This document shows positions 32,766-42,263 of a stretch of 63,464 bases of DNA, one piece after another. The position numbers were made by a program, and so were the translations under genes. The DNA lies in contig JAXDJV010000019.1 of NCBI GenBank assembly GCA_034667465.1, positions 1-63,464 on the forward strand. The letters are read 5' to 3'. Numbering within the stretch: the first letter of the stretch is position 1; the number at the start of each line of letters is the position of its first letter. Source of the stretch: JAOBAU01 sp034667465 (GTDB lineage Bacteria; Acidobacteriota; Thermoanaerobaculia; Gp7-AA8). Below the pieces are notes generated by a model that searched no databases, was not told where the DNA came from, and saw nothing but the letters and a program-made list of their open reading frames with translations.

Positions 32766-34407
32766 CGCGCCACAGTTGCGAGGTGGCGTCTTCGTAAACG
32801 AGCTCGAGCCCGTCGGTTGGGCGAGCGGCGCAGTTCGATTTGATGACGAGGTAGTAATCGGCGCCGATGGTGCGAACGCACGTGGCGAGCGTGCCGGTTT
32901 GCGAATCGAGAATTCGCGCGTATGAGTACGGTCCGCCGAAATCGCCGGCGAGCGTCCCCACTGCGAACGCCTGAAGTTGCTCGCCGCCGCAGACGTAGAC
33001 GCGTGCGTTGCCGGCGCGCTGGAGCGCGCTGTATCCGGCCACTCGTGACGCCAGCTCCGCCGACTGCGTCTCCGCGGTCGCCGGCGGCATACCGAGAATC
33101 GCGAGGCGATATGCGAGGTATGCGGCACCCGGCGCGAGCGCGAGCAGCGTCACGACCGCGGTCGCTTTCGGCCATCGCTTCGCGATCACCACCGCTGCGA
33201 TGATGCACAGGAGCGGGAGAAAAGAGAGGAGGTAACGCGTGTCCTGCGGCAGGAACGCGAAGATCCCGAGATAGACAGCGACCAGCAGCAACACCACGCG
33301 CGCGCGCACTTCCCGCAACGCCGCTGCGATCGCGAGCAACACGATGATGATCAGCAGTGGCGTCACCGGCGGCTGCCCGTCCATCCGCGCGCGCGCGAAC
33401 GTCACGTCCCACGCGACGCGCAGCGTATCGAGCACGCGGTTCGCGCGCGCCGGTTCGGGTGGCAGAGTCCAGTCGTTCGCACCGAACAACCGCGCGCCAA
33501 ACGGAAAGACCGGACTGCCGCTCGCGATGACGATCCGGATCGTCGTCGGCAATGCCGCGGCAGCTGTCACCGCGGCGAAGATCAACGCCTCGCGTCGTCG
33601 AGCGACGATCACGATGATCAGCGCCGCGACGGCGAAGTAACCGCCGAGGTATTTCACGCCGCAGGCGGCGCCAAAGAAAACGGCAGAGATGACGAGCGGC
33701 CGGCGACGCGATTCCGTCAGCGCAACGTCGAGCGCGAAGAAGCCCGCGGTAATGAAGAGCGTCAACGCCGTGTCGACGTACAGCACCGTCGCGAGGTGCA
33801 GCACGATCGGACTGCCGATGAAGAGTGCTGCGGCGATCGGTGCCGCGTTCGCCGTGTAGCGTCGTGCCCACGTCGCGATGAGTGCCATGAGGACGAGCAA
33901 CTCGACCAGTGAAACGAGATGCGTGGCGGCGTCGCCGGCGACCAGCCATGCCGGGACGCAAAGCAGTTCGTGAAATTGCGGGAAAACCGGGAAGCGCAGG
34001 TGACCGAGGAATTGGAACGCGCCGCCGCGGCCAAGGGAACGGACGAACGGCAGATGGTAGAGCGTCTCGTCGAACGCCAGCGGCGGATGGAGCGCCAGCA
34101 GAAACAGCGGAACGCCAAATGCGGCGAACGCGATCGGCCACCAGCGGCTGACGCGCGCAACGAACCGCGCGCGCATCGCACCGCCGGCGAGTGAGATCAG
34201 CAGCAGCGCGACGATCGGCAATCCGCGAAGCGCATGCAATGCCGCGAGCGCGAACAACGCTTCGGCCCACAGCGCCAGTCCGAGCGCGCAGCGCAACGGC
34301 AGCGGTTCCTCGCCGCCGGCGGCAAGCGTTCCCGCTCCCGCGGCGGCAGCCACCATCACGGCGAACAACGCCAGATGAATCGAGAAAAACGAAAGCAGCG
34401 TCAACAC
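32737..34407 (-). CDS. GT39/ArnT-like membrane glycosyltransferase
   Basis: The 556-residue product has about twelve membrane helices and a C-terminal periplasmic domain. The acidic motif FDETLYHLPFVR in the first periplasmic loop is the kind used by GT-C enzymes (PMT/ArnT) that take sugar from a lipid carrier in the periplasm. The first codon is GTG at 34407, with TTG directly after. It is divergent from gmd. The acceptor may be lipid A, protein or glycan; nothing in the sequence decides. Confidence 0.85.
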   Translation of the reverse strand: MLTLLSFFSIHLALFAVMVAAAAGAGTLAAGGEEPLPLRCALGLALWAEALFALAALHALRGLPIVALLLISLAGGAMRARFVARVSRWWPIAFAAFGVPLFLLALHPPLAFDETLYHLPFVRSLGRGGAFQFLGHLRFPVFPQFHELLCVPAWLVAGDAATHLVSLVELLVLMALIATWARRYTANAAPIAAALFIGSPIVLHLATVLYVDTALTLFITAGFFALDVALTESRRRPLVISAVFFGAACGVKYLGGYFAVAALIIVIVARRREALIFAAVTAAAALPTTIRIVIASGSPVFPFGARLFGANDWTLPPEPARANRVLDTLRVAWDVTFARARMDGQPPVTPLLIIIVLLAIAAALREVRARVVLLLVAVYLGIFAFLPQDTRYLLSFLPLLCIIAAVVIAKRWPKATAVVTLLALAPGAAYLAYRLAILGMPPATAETQSAELASRVAGYSALQRAGNARVYVCGGEQLQAFAVGTLAGDFGGPYSYARILDSQTGTLATCVRTIGADYYLVIKSNCAARPTDGLELVYEDATSQLWRVSAAFRSAR

Positions 34408-34422
34408 CGACGCGGCTCACCG

Positions 34423-34428
34423 TATCAT
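34423..34428 (+). promoter_or_regulatory. candidate -10 box (TATCAT) of gmd
   Basis: TATCAT lies nine bases before the TTG start at 34438, so the transcript would have almost no leader. There is no ribosome site near the TTG, which fits leaderless initiation. It lies in the 30-base gap between divergent genes. Confidence 0.4.
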
Positions 34429-34437
34429 TGCCCGGTT

Positions 34438-35406
34438 TTGTCCACGGGAACAGCCCTCATCTTCGGCGTGTCGGGCCAGGACGGCGCATATCTCGCGCGC
34501 CTGCTGCTCGAAAAAAATTACGTCGTCCACGGCGTCTCCCGCGACGCCAGGCGCCAGCCGTTCACGCGACTGCACAGGCTCGGTATTCGCGAGAGTATCG
34601 TCACACACACCGCGTCGAGCCTCGAGCGCGACGCCCTTCGCGCTGTCATCGACCGCGTGCGTCCCGACGAGATCTACAACCTCGCCGGCCTCAGCTCCGT
34701 CGCGCAATCGTTCGAAGCGGCGGAAAACGCCGTCGAGTCGATCGCCGGTGCGCAACAACTTCTGCTCGACGCCGTCCGCGAATCGGGCGCGCCGATCCGC
34801 ATCTATCACTCCGCGTCGAGCGACTGCTTCGGCGAGGTGCCGCGCGGCAGTGCAGCGGATGAGTCGACGCCGTTCGCGCCGCGCAGTCCGTACGCGGCGG
34901 CGAAAGCGGAAGCACATCGAATCACCGTCGACTATCGCGAGCGCTACGGTCTATACGCCGTGTCGGCGATCGTCTGCAATCACGAGTCACCGCTGCGCGG
35001 CGAGCAGTTCGTGACGAAGAAGATCGTCGCTGCGGCGGCTGCCGCCGCGCGCGGAACGCTCGACGGGAAACTCCACCTCGGCGATCTCTCCGCGTCGCGT
35101 GACTGGGGCTACGCGCCCGAATACGTCGACGCCATGTGGCGGATGCTGCAGCAGGCGCAGCCGGCCGACTTCGTCATCGCCACCGGCGAAAGCCACACCG
35201 TCGAAGAGCTCTGCGCCGCGGCCTTCGCCGCATTCGGACTCGATCATCGCGAACACGTCGTCAGCGATCCGGCGTTCTTTCGCCCTTCCGACATCCACTA
35301 CAGCCGCGGCAATCCGTCGCGCGCACGCGAGCAACTCGGATGGGAAGCGAAGACGAAGTTCGCGGAGCTCGTACGCCTGCTGGCGGACGCGACTTTTCTT
35401 CGGTAG
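34438..35406 (+). CDS. gmd: GDP-mannose 4,6-dehydratase
   Basis: The 322-residue short-chain dehydratase would convert GDP-mannose to GDP-4-keto-6-deoxymannose, the precursor of GDP-fucose, GDP-rhamnose and perosamine. It shows the NADP loop FGVSGQDGAYL, SASSDCFGE, the Tyr152-xxx-Lys156 pair in SPYAAAKAEAH and the GMD-specific NHESPLRGEQFVTKKI. The start must be near TTG 34438 because the dinucleotide-binding strand begins five residues later. The family is commonly a little longer (about 340-370). No second-step enzyme (fucose synthase, RMD, PerA) is in the window. Confidence 0.92.
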   Translation: MSTGTALIFGVSGQDGAYLARLLLEKNYVVHGVSRDARRQPFTRLHRLGIRESIVTHTASSLERDALRAVIDRVRPDEIYNLAGLSSVAQSFEAAENAVESIAGAQQLLLDAVRESGAPIRIYHSASSDCFGEVPRGSAADESTPFAPRSPYAAAKAEAHRITVDYRERYGLYAVSAIVCNHESPLRGEQFVTKKIVAAAAAAARGTLDGKLHLGDLSASRDWGYAPEYVDAMWRMLQQAQPADFVIATGESHTVEELCAAAFAAFGLDHREHVVSDPAFFRPSDIHYSRGNPSRAREQLGWEAKTKFAELVRLLADATFLR

Positions 35407-35614
35407 AAACAGTCACCGCCGTCGGACCGCACTAAAGATATAAGTCCTTCCCGACCAGAGGGTTAAACCGACCCGGGACGTTTCTTTCACACGGCCGAGT
35501 TCGGTGCTAATCTCCCGCCCGGTCCCGAAAATTCACCTGAGTTGCGTGCCGATTCTCGAAAGAAGTCTCGGTCCGCATATTGGTTCGCCGTTTTTTTTGC
35601 CTTGGAGATTAGCC

Positions 35615-38600
35615 ATGCGTTCATTCCGTTCTGCCTCTCTTTCCCGCTTCCTTCTCTCCGCTGCAGCTTTCGTTCTGATGACGCTCTCGAGCAGCGCGGC
35701 GTTCGCACTTGCGACGACGACCACCACGATCGTGCCGACTCCGACTTCGTCGACGTACGGCCAGAGTGTCTCGTTCGTCGCGACCGTTACCGGCATCGTC
35801 GGCTCGCCGCGCAACTCCGTTTCATTGAAGGAAGGCGCGACCGTCCTCGACTCGCAGAACGTCAACGGCCAGTCTCACGCCACGATGACGATGACGACGC
35901 TGTCGGTCGGCTCGCACACGCTGGTCGCCGTTTACGCGGGCAACGCCGGCTCCGATCCGAGCAGCAGCGCGCCGTTCTCATTCGTCGTCTCGAAAGCGAC
36001 GAGCACCACGACGATGACCGCGCCGAGCGCGATCACGTACGGCGCGCAGGCGACGTTCACCGCGACCGTCACCGGTCCGGGCGCAGTCGCGCCAACCGGC
36101 AGCGTCACCTTCAATGAGGGCGGCAACCCGCTCTGCTCCGGCACGCTCGCGCTCGTCGGCGGCGTTCCGACGGTCACCTGCAACGCCTCCGGACTCGGCG
36201 GCGGCAGCCATTCAGTCGTCGCGTCTTACGGCGGCGACGGCAATTACAACAGCGGCGTCGGCGCGACGCGCACGCAGGTCGTGAATCAGGCTTCGACTGC
36301 GACCGCGCTCAACGCGACACCGAATCCATCGAGCGCCACGCAGTCAGTCACCTTCACCGCGACCGTCACCTCCGGCGTCGCCGGCACGATCGGCGGCACC
36401 GCCGACTTCTACGATGGCGTGACGAAGCTCAACGCATCGCCGGTCGCTGTCGTCGCAGGTCAGGCTGCATATTCGACGAGCGCCCTCACCGTCGCCACGC
36501 ACTCCATCACCGCGCAATTCCTCGGCGACACGAACTACGCCGGCAGCACCTCGAGCGCCATTTCGCAGGTCGTGAATCTCGCGGCGACGACGACGACGCT
36601 GAATGCGACGCCGAATCCGACCACGCCCGGCATCTCCGTCACTCTCACCGCGAATGTCTCGTCGCTCATCGCCGGTACGATCGGCGGCACCGTCGACTTC
36701 TACGATGGCGTGACGAAGCTCAACGCATCGCCGGTGGCAGTCGTCAGCGGTCAGGCCGCGTACTCGACGAGCGATCTCAGCGTCGCCAGTCACTCGATCA
36801 CCGCGCAGTACTCGGGCGATGCCGTGTATGCGACGAGCACTTCAGCTGCAACGACGGAAGTCGTCAACCTCGCCGTCACGACCACGACGCTGAACGCGAC
36901 GCCGAATCCGACCACGCCCGGCATCTCCGTCACTCTCACCGCGACTGTCTCGTCGCTCATCGCCGGTACCATCGGCGGCACCGTCGACTTCTACGATGGC
37001 GCGACGAAGCTCAATGCATCGCCGGTCGCAGTCGTCGCCGGCGCGGCCGCGTACTCGACGAGCGACCTCAGCGTCGCCAGTCACTCCATCACGGCGCAGT
37101 ACTCCGGCGATTCCGTCTATGCGACGAGCACTTCCGCTGTAACGACGGAAGTCGTCAACCTCGCCGTCACGACCACGACGCTGAACGCGACGCCGAATCC
37201 GACCACGCCCGGCATCTCCGTCACCTTCACCGCGACTGTCTCGTCGCTCGTCGCCGGCACCATCGGCGGCACCGTCGACTTCTACGATGGCGTGACGAAG
37301 CTCAACGCATCGCCGGTCGCAGTCGTCGCCGGCGCGGCCGCGTACTCGACGAGCGACCTCAGCGTCGCCAGTCACTCCATCACGGCGCAGTACTCCGGCG
37401 ATTCCGTCTATGCGACGAGCACTTCCGCAGCAACGACGGAAGTCGTCAATCTCGCTGTCACGACGACGACGCTGAATGCGACGCCAAATCCGACCACGCC
37501 CGGCATCTCCGTCACCTTCACCGCGACAGTTTCGTCGCTCGTCGCCGGCACCATCGGCGGCACGGTCGACTTCTACGATGGCATCACGAAGCTCAACGCG
37601 TCGCCGGTCGCAGTCGCCGCCGGCGCAGCCGCGTACTCGACGAGCGACCTCACCGTCGCCAGTCATTCGATCACCGCGCAGTACTCCGGCGACGCCGTCT
37701 TCGCCGCGAGCACTTCCGATCCTGTGAGCGAAGTCGTTGCACTCGCCGTCACCACGACGACGCTCAACGCGTCGCCGAATCCATCGACGTACAGCGTGTC
37801 GGTGACGTTCACCGCCAGCGTCTCGTCGCTCGTCGCCGGCACCATCGGCGGCACCGTCGACTTCTACGATGGCGTGACGAAACTCAACGCGTCGCCGGTC
37901 GCAGTCGCCTCCGGCCAGGCCGCGTACTCGACGAGCAACCTCAGCATCGCCAGCCACTCGATCACCGCGCAATACTCCGGCGACGCCGTCTTCGCGGCCA
38001 GCACTTCCGATCCGGTCACGCAGGTCGTCAATCTCGCACCGACGACGACCGCGCTCATCGCCGCTCCGAATCCATCGCTCCCGGGCGTGTCGGTCACCCT
38101 GACCGCGACCGTCACCTCCGGCGCCGCGGGCACAATCGGCGGCTCGGTCGATTTCTACGATGGCGCCACGAAACTCAACGCATCACCGGTCGCGCTTGCG
38201 TCCGGAGCGGCGAGCTACTCGACGTCGCTGCTCTCCATCACCAGCCATTCGCTGACCGCGCAGTACCTCGGCGATTCGACATACGCGGCCAGCACCTCGA
38301 ACACCGTCACGCAGGTTGTCGATCTCGCGACGACCACGACCGCCGTGCAGGCGTCGCCGAATCCCGCCAACACCGGCGCGTCGGTGACCATCACCGCGAC
38401 GGTTACCTCCGGCTTCGCCGGCACGATCGGCGGCACCGCCGACTTCTACGACGGCGCCACGAAACTGAACGTCTCCCCGGTCGCGGTGGCCGGCGGCGCG
38501 GCGGCGTACTCGACCTCCTCACTCACGGCCGGCTCGCATTCGATCACCGCGCAGTACCTCGGCGATTCGACGTACGCCGCCAGCGTCTCTCCGGCGACGT

Positions 38601-39781
38601 CGCTGAGCATCCGCAACATCACCACGACGACGCTCGGCCGCACACCGAATCCGGCGAGGGTCGGCAACAACGTCGTCTTCACCGCAACCGTCACTCCAGG
38701 CAGCGCCACCGGCACCGTCGATCTCATCGAAGGTGCGACGACGATCGCCAGCGGCGCAGTGACCGCCGGCGTCGCGACGATCAACGTCTCGATCCTCGGC
38801 GTCGGCTCGCACAGCATCACCGCGCACTACAACGGCGACGCGGCGAATGCGCCGAGCAATTCGTCAGCGGTCATCGAAGCGATCACCGGACGTCCGCGTT
38901 CCGACCTCGACGGCGACGGCAAATCGGACATCGTGCTGCAGAACCAGATCACGTCGTCGATCGCCGCGTGGATCATGAACGCCAACGCCATTCAGGAAGG
39001 AAAGGTCGTCGCCAATCCGATTCCGGCGTGGCGCATCGTCGCCACCGGCGACTTCGATGGTGACGGCAAGGCCGACATCCTGCTGCAGAACAACAGCACC
39101 GGCGCAATCAGCAACTGGAAGATGAACGGCGCGGTGCTCGCGTCAGGCACGGTCATCACCACCACGAGCCTGAACTGGCGCATCGTCGCCACGCGCGATT
39201 TCAACGGCGACGGCAAAGCCGACATCGTCGTGCAGAACTCGGCCACCGGCGCCGTGAACCTCTGGCAGATGAACGGCTCGACGATCGTCGCCAACACGCA
39301 GCTCGGCACCGCGCCACTGACCACCCGAGCGGTCGGCGTCGGACGCCTCGGCGGCGACGCCATCGTCTTCCAGGACACGGCCACCGGCGCGGTCTCGCGC
39401 TGGCTCGTGAACGGCACGACCGTCACGTCGAACGTCGTCATCGACACCCCGGCATCGATCGACATCAAAGTCACCGCGGTCGCCGATTTCAACTCGGATG
39501 GCGATGACGATCTCGCGCTGCAGAACTCGACGACGCGCACCATCTCGTCGTGGCTCCTCTCGCCGACCGGCGCGAGCGTGGTCAGCTCGGGCAACGTCGC
39601 CACGCCGGTCGCAGGCTGGCTCGTCGTCGGCGCCGGTGATTACGACGCCGACGGTTACGGCGACATCCTGCTGTACAACAGCATCACGAACGTCATCGCC
39701 ATGTGGCAGATGAACGGCACGACGATCGCGCGCGGCTGGAACGTCGGCACGCTGCCAGGCTGGAAGCCGCTCGGCAACTAA
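35615..39781 (+). CDS. giant secreted Ig-repeat/VCBS-repeat protein
   Basis: The 1388-residue product starts at the ATG at 35615, after GGAG, with a signal peptide ending SAAFA. Residues 33-1088 contain eleven Ig-like (Ig-like_3/BIG type) domains, several nearly identical (PGISVTLTATVSSLIAG, GTIGGTVDFYDG, SVASHSITAQYSGD). The C-terminal 300 residues hold six FG-GAP/VCBS-like repeats with calcium-binding cores such as DLDGDGKSD, DFDGDGKAD and DFNGDGKAD, each followed by WxMNG, likely a propeller-like domain. There is no anchor or secretion tag at the end. It is probably an adhesin or structural surface protein. Confidence 0.88.
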   Translation: MRSFRSASLSRFLLSAAAFVLMTLSSSAAFALATTTTTIVPTPTSSTYGQSVSFVATVTGIVGSPRNSVSLKEGATVLDSQNVNGQSHATMTMTTLSVGSHTLVAVYAGNAGSDPSSSAPFSFVVSKATSTTTMTAPSAITYGAQATFTATVTGPGAVAPTGSVTFNEGGNPLCSGTLALVGGVPTVTCNASGLGGGSHSVVASYGGDGNYNSGVGATRTQVVNQASTATALNATPNPSSATQSVTFTATVTSGVAGTIGGTADFYDGVTKLNASPVAVVAGQAAYSTSALTVATHSITAQFLGDTNYAGSTSSAISQVVNLAATTTTLNATPNPTTPGISVTLTANVSSLIAGTIGGTVDFYDGVTKLNASPVAVVSGQAAYSTSDLSVASHSITAQYSGDAVYATSTSAATTEVVNLAVTTTTLNATPNPTTPGISVTLTATVSSLIAGTIGGTVDFYDGATKLNASPVAVVAGAAAYSTSDLSVASHSITAQYSGDSVYATSTSAVTTEVVNLAVTTTTLNATPNPTTPGISVTFTATVSSLVAGTIGGTVDFYDGVTKLNASPVAVVAGAAAYSTSDLSVASHSITAQYSGDSVYATSTSAATTEVVNLAVTTTTLNATPNPTTPGISVTFTATVSSLVAGTIGGTVDFYDGITKLNASPVAVAAGAAAYSTSDLTVASHSITAQYSGDAVFAASTSDPVSEVVALAVTTTTLNASPNPSTYSVSVTFTASVSSLVAGTIGGTVDFYDGVTKLNASPVAVASGQAAYSTSNLSIASHSITAQYSGDAVFAASTSDPVTQVVNLAPTTTALIAAPNPSLPGVSVTLTATVTSGAAGTIGGSVDFYDGATKLNASPVALASGAASYSTSLLSITSHSLTAQYLGDSTYAASTSNTVTQVVDLATTTTAVQASPNPANTGASVTITATVTSGFAGTIGGTADFYDGATKLNVSPVAVAGGAAAYSTSSLTAGSHSITAQYLGDSTYAASVSPATSLSIRNITTTTLGRTPNPARVGNNVVFTATVTPGSATGTVDLIEGATTIASGAVTAGVATINVSILGVGSHSITAHYNGDAANAPSNSSAVIEAITGRPRSDLDGDGKSDIVLQNQITSSIAAWIMNANAIQEGKVVANPIPAWRIVATGDFDGDGKADILLQNNSTGAISNWKMNGAVLASGTVITTTSLNWRIVATRDFNGDGKADIVVQNSATGAVNLWQMNGSTIVANTQLGTAPLTTRAVGVGRLGGDAIVFQDTATGAVSRWLVNGTTVTSNVVIDTPASIDIKVTAVADFNSDGDDDLALQNSTTRTISSWLLSPTGASVVSSGNVATPVAGWLVVGAGDYDADGYGDILLYNSITNVIAMWQMNGTTIARGWNVGTLPGWKPLGN
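36292..38630 (+). repeat. tandem Ig-like coding repeats of about 288 bp
   Basis: Eight to nine units of about 96 codons follow each other; the middle four (from about 36590 to 37740) differ at only a few bases, while outer units are more diverged, as expected for recent duplication in the middle of an older array. Each unit contains ATPNP, GTIGGTVDFYDG and SHSITAQYSGD-type motifs. Copy number could be compressed in an assembly. Confidence 0.88.
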
Positions 39782-39804
39782 CGATCACCACATCGACGCA
39801 TCAG

Positions 39805-39837
39805 CGGCGGCGGGGCAACCCGCCGCCGTTTTCTTTT
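39805..39837 (+). terminator. strong intrinsic terminator after Ig/VCBS gene
   Basis: A 10-bp perfect GC stem (39805-39814 with 39819-39828) closes a GCAA tetraloop and is followed by TTTTCTTTT. It lies 24 bases after the stop of the giant gene and touches the stop codon of the convergent small membrane protein. Confidence 0.95.
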
Positions 39838-40195
39838 ACGCGACGCGCGGTGCGCGAGGCATCGTCGCGAGCACCCAGATGATGAGCGGCAGCGTCAGCG
39901 CCAGCACTCCCCACGGGAAGAGAAACATGATCCCGAAGACCGGCGAGGTCAGCGCAACGAGCGCCCAGATGAAGAGCACCACGCCGCGCCACGTCGTCCG
40001 CTCGGGCAGGTTCCACGTCGCGATCAGCAGCACGAGCCCGCCGACGATCACACCGCACGAGATGACCGCGAGGAACCAGGTGCCGACAAGAAACCCGAAG
40101 TGAGGCTTGTCGACGAGGACGAGCGCCACCGCAGCCATCGCGATGACGACGAGCACACAACCGACGGTCGCGAAGCGCAGCGCTTTGTTTGTCAT
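39836..40195 (-). CDS. small four-helix membrane protein, unknown
   Basis: The 119-residue product is almost entirely membrane helices, about four (VGCVLVVIAMAAVALVLV, FLVGTWFLAVISCGVIVGGL, WRGVVLFIWALVALTSPVFG, LFPWGVLALTLPLIIWVLAT). I do not recognise the family. Its gene stands alone between the terminator of the Ig/VCBS gene and the downstream glycogen debranching gene on the same strand; a promoter is not evident. Confidence 0.65.
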   Translation of the reverse strand: MTNKALRFATVGCVLVVIAMAAVALVLVDKPHFGFLVGTWFLAVISCGVIVGGLVLLIATWNLPERTTWRGVVLFIWALVALTSPVFGIMFLFPWGVLALTLPLIIWVLATMPRAPRVA

Positions 40196-40238
40196 GGAAG
40201 CGCCAATCGTAGCTCACGCCCCGGACCGCGTCGCGATT

Positions 40239-42263
40239 TCACCCGCTTACCTTCTTTAAACAACGCAGCAGTTCCGCGACACCCCACGCCTGGGCGATAC
40301 ATCCTCGGGGTGTGTACGGCTCCTCCGCGTCGAACACCTCGCTCACGCTCCCGATGCACGCTTCGGTCAGATGCTGTTCGAGGCCACGCAGCAGTTCGCG
40401 TGCGCCGTCGCGATCGCCGGGGTGCACTTTCAGCCACGAGTCGATGAACGGACCGATCAGCCAGCTCCAGACCGTTCCCTGGTGATATGCGGCGTCGCGC
40501 GTCCGGAGATCGCCGTGATACGTCTTTCGATACTCGGGGTGCGAGCGCGACAGCGAGCGCAGTCCGACCGGCGTGAGCAACTCGTCGCGCACGACGTTGA
40601 CGATCCGCTCCCATCGCTCGCTGTCGAGCACCGGATGATCGAGCGAGATGCTGAAGAGCTGATTCGGCCGCAGCGCCGGATCGTCGCGGCCGTCTTCACC
40701 GTCGACGACGTCGTAGAGATATCCGCCCTCCGCGTACCAGAAGCGCGCGTTGAACGAGCTGCGCGCAGTCGCGGCGCGATCGCGCAACGCGTCGGCGCGC
40801 GCGGTGTCTCCTTCGGCGCGCGTCCACTCTTCGAGCAACAGCAGCGCGTTGTAGAAGAGCGCGTTGATCTCGACCGCTTTGCCGCGCCGCGGCGTCACGA
40901 CCCAGCCGTCGACCTTCGCATCCATCCACGTCAGCTGATAACCGTCCTGCCCCTGACGAAGCAGACCGTCGCGCGGATCGACGCCGATGCCGAAACGCGT
41001 GCCGCGCAGATGGTGATCGATGATGTCGTGCAGAATCGGCAGGAGCTGCTTCAGCGTCTGCTGATCGTTCGTCGCGTCGACGTAGCGGCGGATCCCGTGG
41101 AAGAACCAGAGCGTCGCGTCGGCGGTGTGGTAGACGCCTTCGTTTTTGCCTTCGGGAAACATGTTCGGAATCAGTCCGTCGCGCACGTAGCCGGCGAACG
41201 TTCGAAGGATGCTTCCCGCTTCGCGATTGCGGCCGGTCGTCAGCGTCAGCCCTTCGAGACTGATCATCGTGTCGCGGCCCCAGTCGGTGAACCAGTGATA
41301 GCCGGCGATGACGGTGCGCGGCTCGTCGCCGGCGGCGCGCGCGCGCAGGACGTCGGCGCGGCGCGATTCGGGCACGATGATGAATTGATCGGCGGCGAAG
41401 TTCAGCTCGGCGATCAACGGCTGCGCGTTCTCATCGACACGGCCGAGCGCCAGCAGCTGATCGCGGCGCTGATGCTCGGCGACGAACGCCTGCTCCTGCG
41501 AAAACGCATCGAACACTTCCCACTGCTCCGTCGAACAGACGAGCGTCACCGTTTGGCCGGGAGTCAGCGCGATCGTGATCGTCCCCGGCGTCCAGAGCGC
41601 GCCGGCGTGACGGTATCCGCGACTCTGTTCGATTCGGTAGAGCAGCTCCGGCAGCACGGACGATTTGCCATCGAGCTCGATGGCGCCGCCGCGGAGCTCG
41701 ATGCGCAACGACGGCAAACCGTTCGCGGAAATCTCCAGCCGCGGACCGTCGACATGCGTCGCGTACGGCTCCGTGAAATCGGCGGTCACATCCCGCTCGT
41801 GCGGACGAAAGTGAACGGCGGGGCGAAGCCGCAGCTGCGCCGGCTCCGACGCCACATCGAGCTCGTACGTGATGCAGGTCGTGTTCTGCAGATGCGGCAT
41901 CACCAGCCGCTTCGTGATGCGAACGCCGTCGCCGTTGAAAATCCAGACCGGCAACCCGCGCTCGAGCCGGAACTCTTCGAGCAGCGTCAGGTCGGGAAAC
42001 TGAATGCTGCCGCCGAGGTGTTCATCGCCGCTCAGCGATCGCGATTCTCCGCGCACGACGACCTGCTCCTCGAGATGGTTGAGCATCACGAAGCGGCCGA
42101 GCGGCGACGGCAGCGCGGCGATGAGCGCGCCGTGATAGCGGCGTGTGGCGATGCCGCCGATCGTGCCGGTCGCGTAGCCGCCGAGCGCGTTCGTCACCAG
42201 CCACTCGCGCGTGACGAGCGCCTCCTGCGAATCGCCGCGCCGCCATCCTGTCAGTTGCGTCAT
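40239..42263 (-). CDS. glycogen debranching enzyme (amylo-alpha-1,6-glucosidase)
   Basis: The 674-residue product resembles archaeal/bacterial-type debranching enzymes: an N-terminal beta-domain (RREWLVTNALGGYATGTIGG-like start, about 15-35) and a GH133-type alpha/alpha-barrel with AGYHWFTDWGRDTMISLEGL, EGVYHTADATLWFFHGI, TWMDAKVDGWVVTPRRGKAV and YHQGTVWSWLIGPF. The acidic residues of GRDTM and TWMDAK are the expected catalytic region. The start at 42263 has GGAGGAG just before it and overlaps the treZ stop (TGATG). It would remove branches from glycogen so that TreZ-type pathways can use the chains. Confidence 0.92.
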   Translation of the reverse strand: MTQLTGWRRGDSQEALVTREWLVTNALGGYATGTIGGIATRRYHGALIAALPSPLGRFVMLNHLEEQVVVRGESRSLSGDEHLGGSIQFPDLTLLEEFRLERGLPVWIFNGDGVRITKRLVMPHLQNTTCITYELDVASEPAQLRLRPAVHFRPHERDVTADFTEPYATHVDGPRLEISANGLPSLRIELRGGAIELDGKSSVLPELLYRIEQSRGYRHAGALWTPGTITIALTPGQTVTLVCSTEQWEVFDAFSQEQAFVAEHQRRDQLLALGRVDENAQPLIAELNFAADQFIIVPESRRADVLRARAAGDEPRTVIAGYHWFTDWGRDTMISLEGLTLTTGRNREAGSILRTFAGYVRDGLIPNMFPEGKNEGVYHTADATLWFFHGIRRYVDATNDQQTLKQLLPILHDIIDHHLRGTRFGIGVDPRDGLLRQGQDGYQLTWMDAKVDGWVVTPRRGKAVEINALFYNALLLLEEWTRAEGDTARADALRDRAATARSSFNARFWYAEGGYLYDVVDGEDGRDDPALRPNQLFSISLDHPVLDSERWERIVNVVRDELLTPVGLRSLSRSHPEYRKTYHGDLRTRDAAYHQGTVWSWLIGPFIDSWLKVHPGDRDGARELLRGLEQHLTEACIGSVSEVFDAEEPYTPRGCIAQAWGVAELLRCLKKVSG

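Noticed and set aside
35407..35614. Riboswitch upstream of the Ig/VCBS gene
   Set aside because: The leader has a TATAAG-like box and short complementary pieces, but no match to a known riboswitch core such as GEMM could be made by eye.
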